Assembly: GCA_021234155.1 (NCBI GenBank)
Contig: JAJEKV010000107.1
Coordinates: 558,001 to 622,000 of the forward strand
Length of the DNA stretch: 64,000 nt
Reading direction: 5' to 3'
Origin: Isoetes taiwanensis
Taxonomy: Eukaryota; Streptophyta; Lycopodiopsida; Isoetales; Isoetaceae
Shown: one piece after another, positions 23,184 to 35,339 of the stretch
Layout of the letters: each line of letters opens with the position of its first letter
Position numbering within the stretch: position 1 is the stretch's first letter
The notes under the pieces: model-generated
Seen by the model: only the letters and a program-made list of their open reading frames with translations
What the model was told of the DNA's origin: nothing
The model's database searches: none
Translations under genes and position numbers: made by a program

Positions 23184-24370
23184 AATTTTCCATTAGGAAT
23201 TTGCCTGCCACTTCCAATGGTTCAAGCAAACATATGGTTGTAAGAAAAAATAAACGAAGCCTGTTTATGAAGCCTCCACCAGGCAGACCTCCGATGGCTG
23301 CGCAGAACACCAGGTCGGTAGCAAAACAGGTCTCTGACGGCAGCGTAGAAGCTCATAAGACAGAGCACCAGAATGAGTAGAGATTACGGAAAGATTGAAA
23401 AAAAGCAGGGATGTAAAAGAGCAGACAGGAGACTGGCAGGCCGTTAAATCTTAAGGCCTGATCAAAGGCCTCAGATGACCCTCTTTATCCATGATTCTGG
23501 GCCGGATAAGACACAGCAAGAAGCCCCTCTAATGAGCTTCGACCGAAAACCCAACTCGGATCTCTTCCCGCCTCTGCCAAAACAAGAAGCAAAAAACCTC
23601 CAAAGTGCGTGGGCGTGAAGCCTCTTAAGATCATTTGCCATGCAGCGCCCTTAGGCAGTGATTTTTGATTAAAATGAGGAGCGCCCAATCGACCATAGCC
23701 CCTAACCTACCCTGAGCCGGAATCATCCTGGACTTCGAGCCATCCCGGACCGGAATGCCTAGTCAATCCTCTTTCTCCACACCAGGGCTCACCACAAGAA
23801 GAATGTGCGCTATCACTCACAAGCACTATGATTCAGAAGCACTGTGAATCAGAAGAACGTGCCCTTCATCTGCCACAACCCATGCCGAAACTCCTGCCTG
23901 CCCGCTGAAATCCATTCACGCCCCTGCTGAAAAAAGAAAGGAGCGTGTGTTCTTATCCTTCTATCCTCAAACCATGCAAATCAACAAAATAATCACATCT
24001 CAGAGCCGATTTCGGATTGCTATTTTGACTGGCCAACAAGCAGCTCAAACCACTCAAAAAATACACTCTGACTACGGTTTTGCATACAATACACCCCCAA
24101 TATCTAGGCAAAACCATGCCTGAAATACTATCCCAAATACCAAACGAAATAATTAGAACATTAATATGATACATTTTCGTTTTATGCCCGCGTCGCTGCC
24201 TTCATCTCTGCCCTATACGTGGCATATTTTTTTCATGCGTGGCATATTGTCCAAATTTCTTTGGGCATATTTTTTTGGATGGCAAATTACCCAAATTTCA
24301 TCCAATTTTGTTGCCTCTTAAGTTTCTCGTCTACAAAGTTTCAAGGTACCATTAAGTCTTTATTGGTAGT
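23184..24370. other. Non-coding stretch beside the Harbinger element
   Basis: No recognisable gene or element is present. Short open frames on the minus strand (for example 23,485-23,688) have no known motif. Repeated CCAAATTT words occur at 24,250-24,300. Confidence 0.4.
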
Positions 24371-24379
24371 GCACTTACT

Positions 24380-25148
24380 TTGGACGTTTGACATTCTCAT
24401 GCAAATTGCAAATTGAGGTTGTAGCCTCAGGTTGAAAAGGAATATTCTTAACTAATGTCTCTGCAATATTCATCCAACCAGTTCTTCCTATAAGATTAAT
24501 CGTGCAGCTAAAATGCTCAATTTTGGGCAGCATGCCATGTTCTTGACCAATAGAACCAAGGCAATGATAAGTCTCATATGAAACCAGTATGATTACAACC
24601 AGAAAGAATGTTGAGGAATATGACATCTATCGGCATCATCCCCCTCAGAGCCCGTGAGATGCAATTATACAAATGAGGATACGTCGTGTGCGTGCAAAAG
24701 GTGATGAAAAACACCCCTACATACGATTTTTTGAAAGGTAAGTTCAACCCCTTCTATATAAAATTTACCCAAGTAGTAGCCAAAAACCCCCTTAACTCCT
24801 AAGTATACGTGTGAAAATGGGTCGATAAAACAGCCAAGTCCCGGCACATTGTATGGCATCCACAGTGAACCCCCTTGCCTCATAGTCATTTCCTGAAATA
24901 AATTGTGAGCAAGCACAATTTGGCCATTTTGGGCATACGCTATTATGAGTCCATTTAATCAAACACTGCAGATCTGTTCCAAGCTTCCGCAGTTTCCATA
25001 CATAAGAACAAGTGCCATACCTACAATAATATATGATTCAAACCTATTATCCCATCAAAGAGGGATGCCTCAATGACACATGCATCTGGAATAGTGACAA
25101 ATGTAATCTTATTTGGCTTTGAACTTCTCAAGGATATTTGCAAGATAA

Positions 25149-25188
<40 letters not shown>

Positions 25189-26045
25189 TATTTTAACGTC
25201 ACGCCACTAGGCAGCATCCAACTGGACATATGACCACACACCACACTACATTGTTTGGTTGGGCCCTGCCCCCAACCACTTTACATTGCGTCTGTGGGTT
25301 TTGACACCCAACAGTTCAGAGTGCGATTCTGGGCAGTCTCGAACTCGAGACCTATAGTTGCTAGATCTAGTGTGTTATAAAGTTTTTTTTTAAGCATTTC
25401 TTGGTGTGTATATGTCCCAATCATTGCATATCTTGAGACAATATCATGTTGAGGCATTTTCTAAAATAACTCAGATGCTTCGTCAACTAGCCCTTGTCGC
25501 ACACAAGATGAAAACATATAGAACTATATGTGGTTGAGGCATTACTTGGAATAACTTCAAAACCTCGTCAAGTTTCTATGTCGACAATAAGAGCAAATGG
25601 TGGAAGCACATGAGATGATATGAGGTTGAGACATCTCATCAGAGAGTTAAAGGGCATCATCAAGCAAATCATGTTGAGTGCAGGCGCAAATCAAAAAACT
25701 CCAAGAGATTGTATCACGCTCAAGTATTTTGTAGAGAAAACTAAGTACCTTTTCCACTGGACCATTTTGTATGTATGTTGATAGCATGGTGATCTATGAA
25801 ATGAAACAATTGATGAGCCTTAAGTACCTATCCTTATAATTGTAGCCAGATAGCATGGTATTCCACGACATCTTTGTTAGGCATTTGTCGAAAAGCTAGA
25901 TCGAGCTATCCTTGCTAGGACATAAGCTGCAATCGTGGTATTGCATGAAATGTTATATCGATCAGGCATTTTCCAAAATAATGCTAGAGCTTCCTCCATC
26001 TGTCCAATTCTGATATTATTACGGCTTTATGCTGGCAAGGAGAGC
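24380..26045 (-). pseudogene. Pentatricopeptide repeat (PLS-type) pseudogene
   Basis: The minus strand carries decayed PPR motifs in gene order: EEALALFWKMPD near 25,980, GLVDEASELF and KMPQHDIVSRYAMIGTYT near 25,400-25,490, KPNKITFVTIPDAC near 25,100, and a C-terminal block with EHGMLPKIEHFSCTINLIGR and NIPFQPEATTSICNL (24,400-24,600). The order (MP-D/H-IVS, then KIEHFSC...FQP) is that of plant PLS-class PPR proteins, which bind organelle RNA and often guide editing. Stops and frameshifts are frequent and a SINE interrupts it at about 25,147-25,395. It is a dead copy. Confidence 0.75.
25147..25395 (-). repeat. SINE with (GATA)n tail inside the PPR pseudogene
   Basis: About 40 bp of GATA repeats (25,149-25,189) are followed by ACGCCACTAGGCAGCATCCA and GGACATATGACC, which recur at 34,035-34,082. 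On the minus strand a B-box-like GAGTTCGAGACTG lies near 25,340. The tail plus tRNA-like box indicates a tRNA-derived SINE on the minus strand ending in (TATC)n. Confidence 0.55.
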
Positions 26046-26049
26046 GGTT

Positions 26050-26930
26050 CTGTTATGATGAACTGAAATTTTAGTACCAAAATTTTGATTTATATTCACG
26101 TCAAACCATCAGAGTATACAGATAAGTACTGCCTCTCACGAGACTATACATATGCACGCCACGTATACAAATAATAAATTAACAATACAAGATAACTATA
26201 TAACTATCATTCAATTAAATTGGAATTATGTCTTAGTTTTGTGACAAATTTTATATTGCATGTAATTTGTAGCATATCCAAATTCACATATTTCACCTCG
26301 AAAGTATGAAAATGTAATATCGTATTATTTGGAAAATAGACAATATTTCATAATATAGCACTATATCATATAAATATGATGAAGAAAATTTACATGGTTA
26401 TTCACGTTTCCTCTAGCTACCCCAATGATATCATAGCCTTCTTCCTTATATTTAGAGGTATTGTAACTCTCACATTTCTACCTGGAATAGTTTTTTGGAG
26501 TCCATGGGTACAAAACACTTTCAAAGTCTAGCCAATGATCAGGATAATTGGGATTTCTCCTCTACTTCTTTGTCCAACAATCTAAATATCTTTCCTTATT
26601 TGACACATTAGTCAATTGGTGCACTAGACACCACCATTCCCACACATCTTCATGAAGTTCATTCTACTTTCTTCGTTGCAAATGTCCAAGATGGTGTATA
26701 CCAACCACACTGGATAGGCCTCTAAATTTGTTAGTTTTACTACCGTAAATTCACGGCACTCCAAGTCAGTAGAAGATTCATAAGCTTCCTGCTATATACT
26801 TTGGCATATCTTTCTTAAGACCAACATAGTGTTTGTCAGAAGGAGGAGGAGCATATGCCTTATGAAAGCTACTAACAGTGTCATCGACATCAAAGAGTAT
26901 GGTGAAATTCTTGACCAAGTCAGAGTTGTA
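26050..26930. other. Non-coding flank of the copia nest
   Basis: AT-rich sequence, open in no frame for long. I see no recognisable gene or repeat up to the GCTAG target site. Confidence 0.4.
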
Positions 26931-26935
26931 GCTAG
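26931..26935. repeat. Copia target-site duplication, left (GCTAG)
   Basis: GCTAG directly precedes the TGTTGG start of the 5' LTR and is repeated at 47,957-47,961 after the last LTR base. A 5-bp duplication is the normal footprint of retroviral-type integrase. Confidence 0.9.
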
Positions 26936-27564
26936 TGTTGGAGTTTAGTTCATATTATAATATGTTTACATGATCTAAGAACCTATATCATGGAGTGAAA
27001 CCAGAGAGCTTATCAGAGCAGATGGTCTATACACCAAAGATAATTCATCGTGTAACCTGTGCAGTCAACAGAACCTGTATAGAGGGCACTAGGGTATTGC
27101 TCTAGTTCATAAGTTAACCTAAGCAGAAAAATCAAAGGTTAACTCTATTGCTTGAATATTTAAGTTTTAATGGTTGGACCATTAAGTATTATAAACCATA
27201 GGTCCAATGGTTGAGAAACAAGGGACATCTCGGTCGAATAACAGATTGACAAGCTCAAACTTTCAAACTTAGCATGGAGCGAAGCGGTCGAGCTCTTTCG
27301 GTGCCGATTGCGAAAGGATTGGTGCCGAATCTTATAAAATAAGATGGATAATCAGAAGCCTTGTGTGCATTGTATTTTTGCCGGATTCATCAATAGAGGT
27401 GAATGCCCGAGGTCTCGGGGTTACTTTAGTGCAATACTAAGAGCTATTGTTTGAGATTATATTCAATAGTGATTATCTAAGGTTCCAATGGTGTTTGAAG
27501 ACCTTTGAATATTGTATTGCAATTTAAATTATTTGATAGCCAGACATTTTTTAAGATCCTAACA
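26936..27564 (+). repeat. Copia 5' LTR
   Basis: 629 bp, starting TGTTGGAG and ending TCCTAACA, with the short terminal inversion TGTT/AACA. It is intact, whereas the 3' copy is split by a Helitron. A TATA box lies at 27,333-27,341. Confidence 0.95.
27333..27341 (+). promoter_or_regulatory. TATA box of copia LTR
   Basis: TATAAAATA lies about 230 bp before the LTR end, in the position expected for the U3 promoter that drives genomic RNA. It is present in both LTRs. Confidence 0.6.
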
Positions 27565-27565
27565 T

Positions 27566-27577
27566 TGGTATCAGAGC
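27566..27577 (+). promoter_or_regulatory. Copia primer-binding site (initiator Met-tRNA)
   Basis: TGGTATCAGAGC, one base after the LTR, is the canonical complement of the 3' end of plant initiator Met-tRNA, which primes minus-strand DNA synthesis. Confidence 0.9.
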
Positions 27578-27591
27578 ACAGGTTGATCATA

Positions 27592-29392
27592 ATGTCTAGC
27601 AGATTTGGAGCTGCTCTCCTCAGTGGAAGTAAGATCTATGAGGGAGGTCCAGGTTTTCAAATTTGGAAGGAACAAATGAAAAATGTTCTTGAAAATGAAA
27701 ACTTGTGGGAATTGTTTGAAGATGAAATTTATGGCAGTACTAATGGTTCCAGTAGCATGATTGCAGGAAGAAGGGAGAATAGCCCTTCTGGAGAAGCATC
27801 TGCAGCAGGAGAGTTGGATGCTACTGCAACAAGTGGGGACAGTGGTGTGTCTAGCAAAATTAATAAGGCAAAATCAAAGGAGGCTTATGCAATTTTGACT
27901 AGTAAAGTGGGGGCCTCAATTCTTCTGAAAATAAGAGGTAAAACTCCTAAAGAAATCTGGAAATATCTTCTTAAGCATTTTGAGGAGAAAAGCTCATCAC
28001 AAATCGACATTTTGGATAAAGAATTGAGGAAACTTAGACTTAGAGAAGAGGATGACCTAGCTAACTTCTTCTCTAGATTTGATAACATTGTAGCAGATCT
28101 CGAGGGAGCTGGAGTCATGATGACAGACCAGCAAAAGCTGCTGCATGTAGCAAGGGCAGTGGGAGAAAATAAGCAGTTAGCTACACTTATAAGAAATGTA
28201 GCTAGAACAAGGGAAATGGCAGAAGAAATGATAAGGACGAAGTTTGAATAAAATAAAATATTGACTGATGATTATGATGAGAATGTTGAAGTTTTATATG
28301 AAGGTCGATCCAAGTATAAAGGCAGCAGTTCAAAACAAAAGGGTCCCTGTTATCATTGCAGGGCTCATGGTCACTTGAAAGCAGACTGTCCCAAACTTAA
28401 GAATGTGGAGTGTTTCAACTGTGGTGGCAAAGGACACTTTGCAAATAGATGTTCTAGCAGCAGGGGAAAAAGGGGAAAACCTAGCAGAGGAAGAGGAAAG
28501 CAAGGGCAAGGGAGAGGTGCTGGCAGACAAGAAACAACAGTTAACTTGACTCAAGAGACTGAAGAAGAAAGCAGTGAGGATGATGAAGATGCTGAGGTAT
28601 GTAATGATATTTTGAATATTTCCAATAAGGAATCTAATGATGCAAATAATCTGCTGATCCTAGATAGTGGAGCAGAAAAGACAGTAACTGGCTCAGCCAA
28701 GTTACTCAGAGATGGAAAAACTAAGAAAGGATGTTACATCAAATTAGGGAATGGAGATTTGCAAAGGGTCCAATATTCTGGAACACTCGAGTTGTTTGAC
28801 CTACAGGGCAAGGCAGTAGTTTTGAAAGATGTTTTGTGTGTACCTTCTCTAGTGAGAAATTTAATATCTATAAGTCAACTTGTAGACATGGGTTATTCTG
28901 TCAACTTTGACAGATTGAAATGTACTGTTTCTTTGGATAATGAAATCAAATTTTTGGGGAAAAGAGTTGGCAACCTCTTTGGCTTTGAAACTAATCATTT
29001 GCCAAGTATTAATGCAATCATAGCTTCAGATATTAATGTGTGGCATCAAAGATTATGCCATGTCAGCAATAAAAATATTCAGGCCATGGTAAAACAGGGA
29101 CTAATTGAAGATTCTAAACTGGATAGTGAACACAAATTGTGTTAAGGTTGCATGGTTGGAAAACTTGCCAAACTGCCATTCAGAAAATCAAACAAGAGGG
29201 CAAAAGAAATATTGAAAGTTGTGCATACTGATCTATGTGGGCCTCTTAATGTAAGAGGAATCACAGGGAAAAAGTATTTTATTACCTTTATAGACGACTT
29301 CAGTCGAAGGACAAAGGTAAAATGTTTGAGAACCAAGGATGAGGCTTTTGAAGCACTCAAAGAATATATAGCAGAAGTTGAACTTGAGTCTG
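27592..29392 (+). pseudogene. Copia gag-protease-integrase, first part of gag-pol
   Basis: This is a single reading frame from MSSRFGAALLSG (27,592) to the inner insertion, interrupted only by two in-frame TAA codons (28,249 and 29,143). Domains in order: UBN2/Retrotran_gag (about residues 20-220); two CCHC zinc knuckles (CYHCRAHGHLKADC and CFNCGGKGHFANRC, 28,348-28,450); aspartic protease with LLILDSGAEKTVTG near 28,650; GAG-pre-integrase with VWHQRLCHVSN near 29,040; and the integrase start with VHTDLCGPL near 29,222. The frame is cut after the VELES codons by the inner LTR element at 29,393 and resumes at 39,009. The nucleocapsid packages RNA, the protease cleaves the polyprotein and the integrase inserts the DNA copy. 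Confidence 0.92.
29388..29392. repeat. Inner element target duplication, left (GTCTG)
   Basis: GTCTG precedes the inner LTR and is repeated at 39,009-39,013. Removing one copy plus the element restores the copia integrase frame across the junction. Confidence 0.92.
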
Positions 29393-30524
29393 TGTGACGC
29401 TCCCCGAATCCATACGATGCTCCCATCGTATAAATACGGGAAATTCCCCTCCCATGGCGAATCCATCACCACGGAAAGGCCCTCCGTCTGACTCGGACCA
29501 CTTGTGATGGCCAAGTGTCCGGGTGAAGGACACGGAGGTGTCATTCGTCCCACGCCTTCTATGGGAATCCTATATAGCAGAAGCGTACATATATGTTCGC
29601 ACCTAGCAACAATACTAATAAATAATATACCACCACGAATGGTGGCCCATCATCATCACTATAACTAGCAACAGAATACCAACATAACACCATAACTAAG
29701 GGCTCTACCCCGGGCTCAAACTCCATGGGGGTGACTGACGGTCAGGGCCTCAAGATAACAGCAGACAGAGGTATAACATGGCGTTGGCTGGCATAAGACA
29801 ATGGCTAGGGTAGTCCACTCCATCCGCCCCTCCTGTGCACACTTTGCAGAAAGGTTGAATCATGCTATGACGTGCTTGTAGCCCTCCGGAGACGCAATCC
29901 CAAGGAATCACCCTTCGGGACTACTCCGGGTTACATCTCCCCGGTCCGATGAGGCAGGTCAGAGAGGCATCTCCTCCCCGAGTATGACGGATCCCTGGGT
30001 GTGCTAGAGAACACGTGCCGCATCAGCGACCCCTGCATCCGTACCCGACTTACTCCCCTAAATCTAAAGGTCAGCTCACCAACCCGTTCGAGCCCAGGGG
30101 GTCCATATAGGCACCTCCCTCCGGCCCAGGGAGTGTCAGACCCATATCCAGCCCACGCATAGTGACTGGCTATAAGTCTAGCACACTGTAGGAGTCCCGT
30201 AGCCGCGCTAGGCAGGACCCCACCTCCGATTCACCTTCATACCCGTTGTTTGGTGCTGAACCACATCATAGCATCCACAGCCAGGTTGGCTCTTGTGCAC
30301 AGGCCGCATTTACTGGGTTTTATGAACATCTCTACTTCTAGAGGGGCCTTTAGGTCTCTACCCCCCTTTTACCCATACAACACAGGAGGAACAGAAAGAA
30401 AGCTATCCCTATGCATCCATCCTTCCATAGCTTCGAATAGAACATGAAATAGAGATTAACCATACATCTATTCTTACAAGGGTTAACCCTAGCTACCTTC
30501 TGAGCATACAAGGGTCAGTCCTCT
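29393..30524 (-). repeat. Inner element 3' LTR, truncated
   Basis: 1,132 bp match 37,437-38,575 at high identity, with local replacements such as that near 30,305. Matching stops abruptly after GGGTCAGTCCTCT. The remaining 433 bp of the LTR (the U3 start in minus-strand sense) are absent here. Confidence 0.88.
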
Positions 30525-33500
30525 ACCATTATGCATGGTATAAAGTAAAGGAAATGGACATATCTTATGTCTGTTGGGAGCATCGGGATGCCAAATAAAA
30601 GACTGGACAATAGTGTAGAACATAGGTTCCATACAATGTCAAGAGAGTCGAGGTCCAACTGAACGAAGGTAGGAATAAGCATTCTGTAAGACTGGTGGAA
30701 TGGAAGATGGAATTGGCAGCAGAAGGTGCAACCGTCTGAAAGCTACAAAGTATGTTGGAGCTCTGGCGAAGCATAAGTATGAAGGAAAGTTGACCTTCAA
30801 CGAATGATACACTAGCGAGGCAAGTAATGCACCCACAAGGCCAGTGTTTGACAAGAGGTACTTGAAAGTTGTTGTAAACAACGTCTCAAATATAGAAAAT
30901 TTGGAGGGATACTTTGAATAGACCAAAGTCGGGAGTATGAATAAGGTAGGTGCCCAATGAACATCTCACCAAGGAGAATGTGCTCTGGACTCGGTATCGC
31001 GTGTGTATCCCGAGGAGTAGCTCCGCATTGGTATATGCGTACTAGGACGATTTAATGGTAAAACATAACAAGAAAAAGAAAGAGTGTATAATAGAACTTT
31101 TAGTTCACATTCCATATGAATACAGAAGTAATGAAGATAAGAGTTCCTATACTAGTCGTTAAACATGTCCACTAGGACTTAGGGTGGCATTTGCCCCTGT
31201 GGAATTTGTGACTAGAGCTTGAGGATCACGACAAAGTAAGGCTGGAGTCTAGAAGGTGTAGTGTCGAAACCACAACATGTCCATGGTAGCAGAGAACCGA
31301 GTCGAGGAAAAAAAATTGGTGGCAAGTATGAACATAGCTAGGTAGCTATGTCAAATAATCACTATGAATGTAGACTTAGAGTTGGCTCACACGGGTACCT
31401 AGTCCAAGCCTGAAGTACAACCTACTGATAGCTCAAAATAGGGCTGATGATGAACAAATTAAAAAGGTCTCGAAGTGCATAGAATATCTGCAAGAGGTGA
31501 TCGTTCGCATCAGCAAAGGCTTCCTGCTTAGTACAATCCCAATAATTCCAAGTGCGACGGAGCGTATGCTGTAAATATTCGAAAGCGTGATCGCGAAAAA
31601 TGTTAACGATCTCAAAAGCCTTGATGGGGTCATACGGCTATCGAAGATATTGATTGTGATATTTAGATGTATATCATATTGGAAGATAGTAGAATATTCG
31701 TATAAGGCGAGTGAAATATTACTTAGGAAGGCTTAAAGAATAAGCATAATGATATGCTTATATACGAAGATATTGGGTTAGGTATGATCCAGGAGAGATA
31801 AGCATTCAAGTCACTCCAATGGTTGGAGTTGCCTATCTTAGGTTCATTGTACTAAGGAATATGGAAAGAATTTAAATCAGTGAAAATAGCCAGAGTAAGT
31901 CTAGCATATATGGTGATGTTACATTCAAAAACATCCCGAGGATGGTTGGAACGGTGTTGGAATAACTGATAATGAGAGCTTAACTACTCAAAGGTTGTAG
32001 ATACCAATGAATTCCTTCAGCGTTATAAGCTGAGAGCATCTATTCGGTTTTGGGAATAAGAAGATGTGTAAAATATCGCATCCCCCTGATGGAAGAAAAG
32101 AAGGAGTACGACAACTTGGGCGACTATACCTTTAGGGATAACCGAGAAGAGGGCAATATAGAGCAATTTCAAGTCCTGATAAGAATCAAGACGAGGTGTA
32201 CAGATCAGAAGGGGTGAGATTATATAGACCAGTAGTCAGTCCATATATTGTAAGAATTACCCTACTCGCGGGAAACAATTGTAGATACTGAAGTAGAAGC
32301 TGCAGGATACGTTGCCTTGAGGCATAGACCCCTTAAAGATTATGACTTTGAAAGGCTTAAGACAGTAAGGAATCGGATAACCATATGGCGGTTACTAACG
32401 AAGATTGAAACATTGGGTTTCCTATGAAGAGACCAGGAGGTTTTAGTGCCTCCGCTTCATTATGAGGGAGCCAAAGGCGACAACATTTGAAGCGGTGAAA
32501 AGTTGAAGTTGACATGATAACTTAAGAAAATAGGTTAATGACAAAGCATGGTGGAGCACAAAGGATATTTAACTGAAGGAACCTTTAGAGAAGGCCTTCA
32601 ACTGTGGTAGAAACCTTTGGAATTATGGCATAATCCCGTGGGGGAATCATAGTTTATGTACGAGGTTAAAGTACCATAAGGCACTGAAGGAATGGTTGAA
32701 ATAGCTAGAGACCCTATCAAAATATAGGCAGCATATACAAGTCCAACATAGAGTTGGCCCCTGTCCATTTGGGAAGTAGGTGGCACAGCCACATCATAAA
32801 GGTACATAGGCAATGGGTTTTGTTCGAAAGAACTACCAAGGCTACACTTTAGCTAAGTTAGAGCAGAGCTCTAGCATTGTGGGATGTGGATATATGCGTA
32901 TTAGGTACATACGATGTACAGATACGATAAACATCTTGGAGAGTTAATGTAAGTGGCGACACAGGGAGAGAAAGACGAGTGTACCCCAAAGTTACCGACG
33001 AAGGGTCTGGAGATATATTCAAAATGTGCAAGGGACCGTCAATCCGTTGCATGGTAGGGTATGATGTGGTAGTTGGCACTTGAAATAAATGTCAATGGCC
33101 AATAGAATAAAGCTCAAGATGATGGGGTTGAACAGTACTATAGTACAATTCTAGGATAGATAGTGAATAGCAGGTACCTGCTAGAAGTTCGAATGTGTCT
33201 TGCATAGACACCTACGATTAGTTTTGCCACATGATCCATACCTGGATCAGACAGAGGTGAACAACATGGGTTACATGGAGGTGTAAGTTAGATTATACAG
33301 GACTCGAACATGGATACAAGTCCAGGTTATAGCAAATGTCGATATTGTAGGAAGACTCACAAAATACCAGGCAGGTACCTGGATGACTCCAGGTAATTTA
33401 CGATTTAGACGAAGGCTCACCACTCTTAGGCCATGACTATGGCTTAAATGAGGATGCAAAGTCATTTGGAATGCCACAATAGCGTCATAACATCATGACA

Positions 33501-33974
33501 GAGAAATATCATGACTAACGTTTCTAGGATGTAGGACAACGTTGAATCATAACCCCCAATGATAGGTGGGTTAACAATATAGGGAACATATAATAGCGGC
33601 TTAGAAGTCACAAAACGGTTAATGAATACGTAAAGGAGTAAATGGATTGGTGACTCTACTGAATAAAGGTCACAGCCAAAGGGTGAAATGTGTACGTTGT
33701 GGCAGGCGTAAGGGTCAAAATACTGAAAATCGATCATAGACTTAGAAAACATATTGAAGAAGAGAAGGAATAAAGGACCCTGATGAATGATATTTAGCAA
33801 TCTGGATAGGAAGGTTATTTCCTAATGAAGGGTAGTCTTTGCTAACATGCAAAGATATACGTGCGGCTTGAAAGGCAGCAAGAGCTGAAAAACTCTTTAA
33901 AGATTTGGTGTATGGCTTAGGGAAGAAGACTTCCATGTCCTAGGACAATATGGTGAATTGAGTTCACCAAGGAC

Positions 33975-34014
<40 letters not shown>

Positions 34015-35205
34015 AATAGATAGATAGGTAGATAGCACTTATATGTCATGCCACATTGGCAGCGTCCATGAGGACATATGACGGACCCCCAGAGACTTGA
34101 ACACAAGATCTCTGGATAGAGGAGTCCTATCGTGAGAGGTCTTTGGGTGGTACTGTCCTTTGGGATATTCACATAATCCCCTGGAATATGTAGGTTCATT
34201 TGCGGACTTAAAGACGTCTAGGCATTAAAATAATAGTTGGAAAGACGTCGCCCCAACGCGATCTAGATAGCCTAGAAGGGGGGTGACTAGTCAACAATGG
34301 TTGGAGGCCATTGGAATGTACGGGAGAACAAGTCCAAAAGAGGGTAGACTGCTGTCAATTTGACAGGCGTGTGGCGCAGATAACTACTCATAGCCATATA
34401 GGCGGTGACGTTTGGCACAAAATGATACCAAGGTTGGTACCCGGGATTAATAAAGTGATGACATTGTTGTGGGGGTTCTAACACAAGGACTCACTACGTA
34501 TTACAGAGCATGTGTCATGATCTGGGGGAAGTGATCCATAAAAGGAACACGGCCAATGAGAAGGAATATTGAAGTGTGGTAGGATCAAAGAAATCCAAAC
34601 CGATGGTCTAGAGGGGTGCTGCATGGCAGTCCCTAGTCGGTTGGACGACAAAGAGATCCTTTCTCAGGGAAATGAGGAGTCGTCAAGGTTTAGACACTAG
34701 GAAGAGACAATGTTAATTATAATTATGTCTATAAGGTACTACTCAACCATTAATATATAACGTCGAATAAGGTCTAATTTAAAGCATATGAATGTAGTAT
34801 AGATCGAATTATGGCAAGGCCTGAAGAACTTTTGTTATCAAGGCATCTACCAAAGGAAGGAAAATATTTAAAGCTATCGGTCTGCGAACGTCGATAACTG
34901 GACGTTATTATCGTCGCCTAAAGAATATGGAAGGAATAGTGGATTAGAATCCAACTTGGAAGTTTCTATCTTACTCCGAGGAATTCCCTTCCATCGCTCA
35001 ACGTGAACGTTCGTCGATATGGTTGCGGAAGACATTCTGCATTAATGGTAAGACCCTTAGGGCATTCCTACCCCACCATGGTTGCACAAGTCCGGCGGAG
35101 TTGTTACTACCGCAACGTGGGTTTAGGGAAGAGTGATGGTAGACTGGAGTCTTTCTAGAGAAACAGTGATACTATTGGTTAAGTATAATACGAGAGTATT
35201 ATATC
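30525..35205 (-). other. Inner element interior, non-coding, purine-rich on plus
   Basis: No reverse transcriptase, integrase, protease or gag motif is recognisable on either strand; all frames are short. The plus strand is A/G-rich, so the element's own sense strand (minus) is pyrimidine-rich. Minus-strand frames at 33,462-33,800 and 33,897-34,199 are hydrophobic by composition only. Confidence 0.5.
33976..34140 (-). repeat. SINE with 35-nt poly(A) tail (T run on plus)
   Basis: 35 consecutive T (33,976-34,010), then GATAGATAGGTAGATAG, then CATGCCACATTGGCAGCGTC and GGACATATGACGG, which parallel the SINE at 25,190-25,250. A B-box-like GTGTTCAAGTCTC lies near 34,100 on the minus strand. A very long, perfect homopolymer points to recent retroposition. 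Confidence 0.6.
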
Positions 35206-35212
35206 CACTAAA

Positions 35213-35285
35213 AGGAGGCTTACCTTGTTGGTAAAGTGTTTGGCTGGGTGCTGGGAGGTCAAGGGTTCAAGTCTGCATAATACAC
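35213..35285 (+). repeat. tRNA-like SINE head
   Basis: GGCTTACCTTGTTGGTAAAG followed by AGGTCAAGGGTTCAAGTC gives an A-box/B-box pair at tRNA-like spacing. A short AT-rich tail follows. Confidence 0.5.
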
Positions 35286-35339
35286 TTTTATATAAAAGTT
35301 TCTATGTAGAGAAATAGAGTACTATATATATGTAATTCT

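Noticed and set aside
23485-23688. Minus-strand 67-codon frame resembling a protein fragment
   Set aside because: No family could be recognised and no splice-site framing was found. Left as non-coding.
33462-33800. 112-codon minus-strand frame in the LARD-like interior
   Set aside because: It was considered as a gag or pol remnant, but no protease, RT, RNase H or integrase motif is present and neighbouring frames are equally open.
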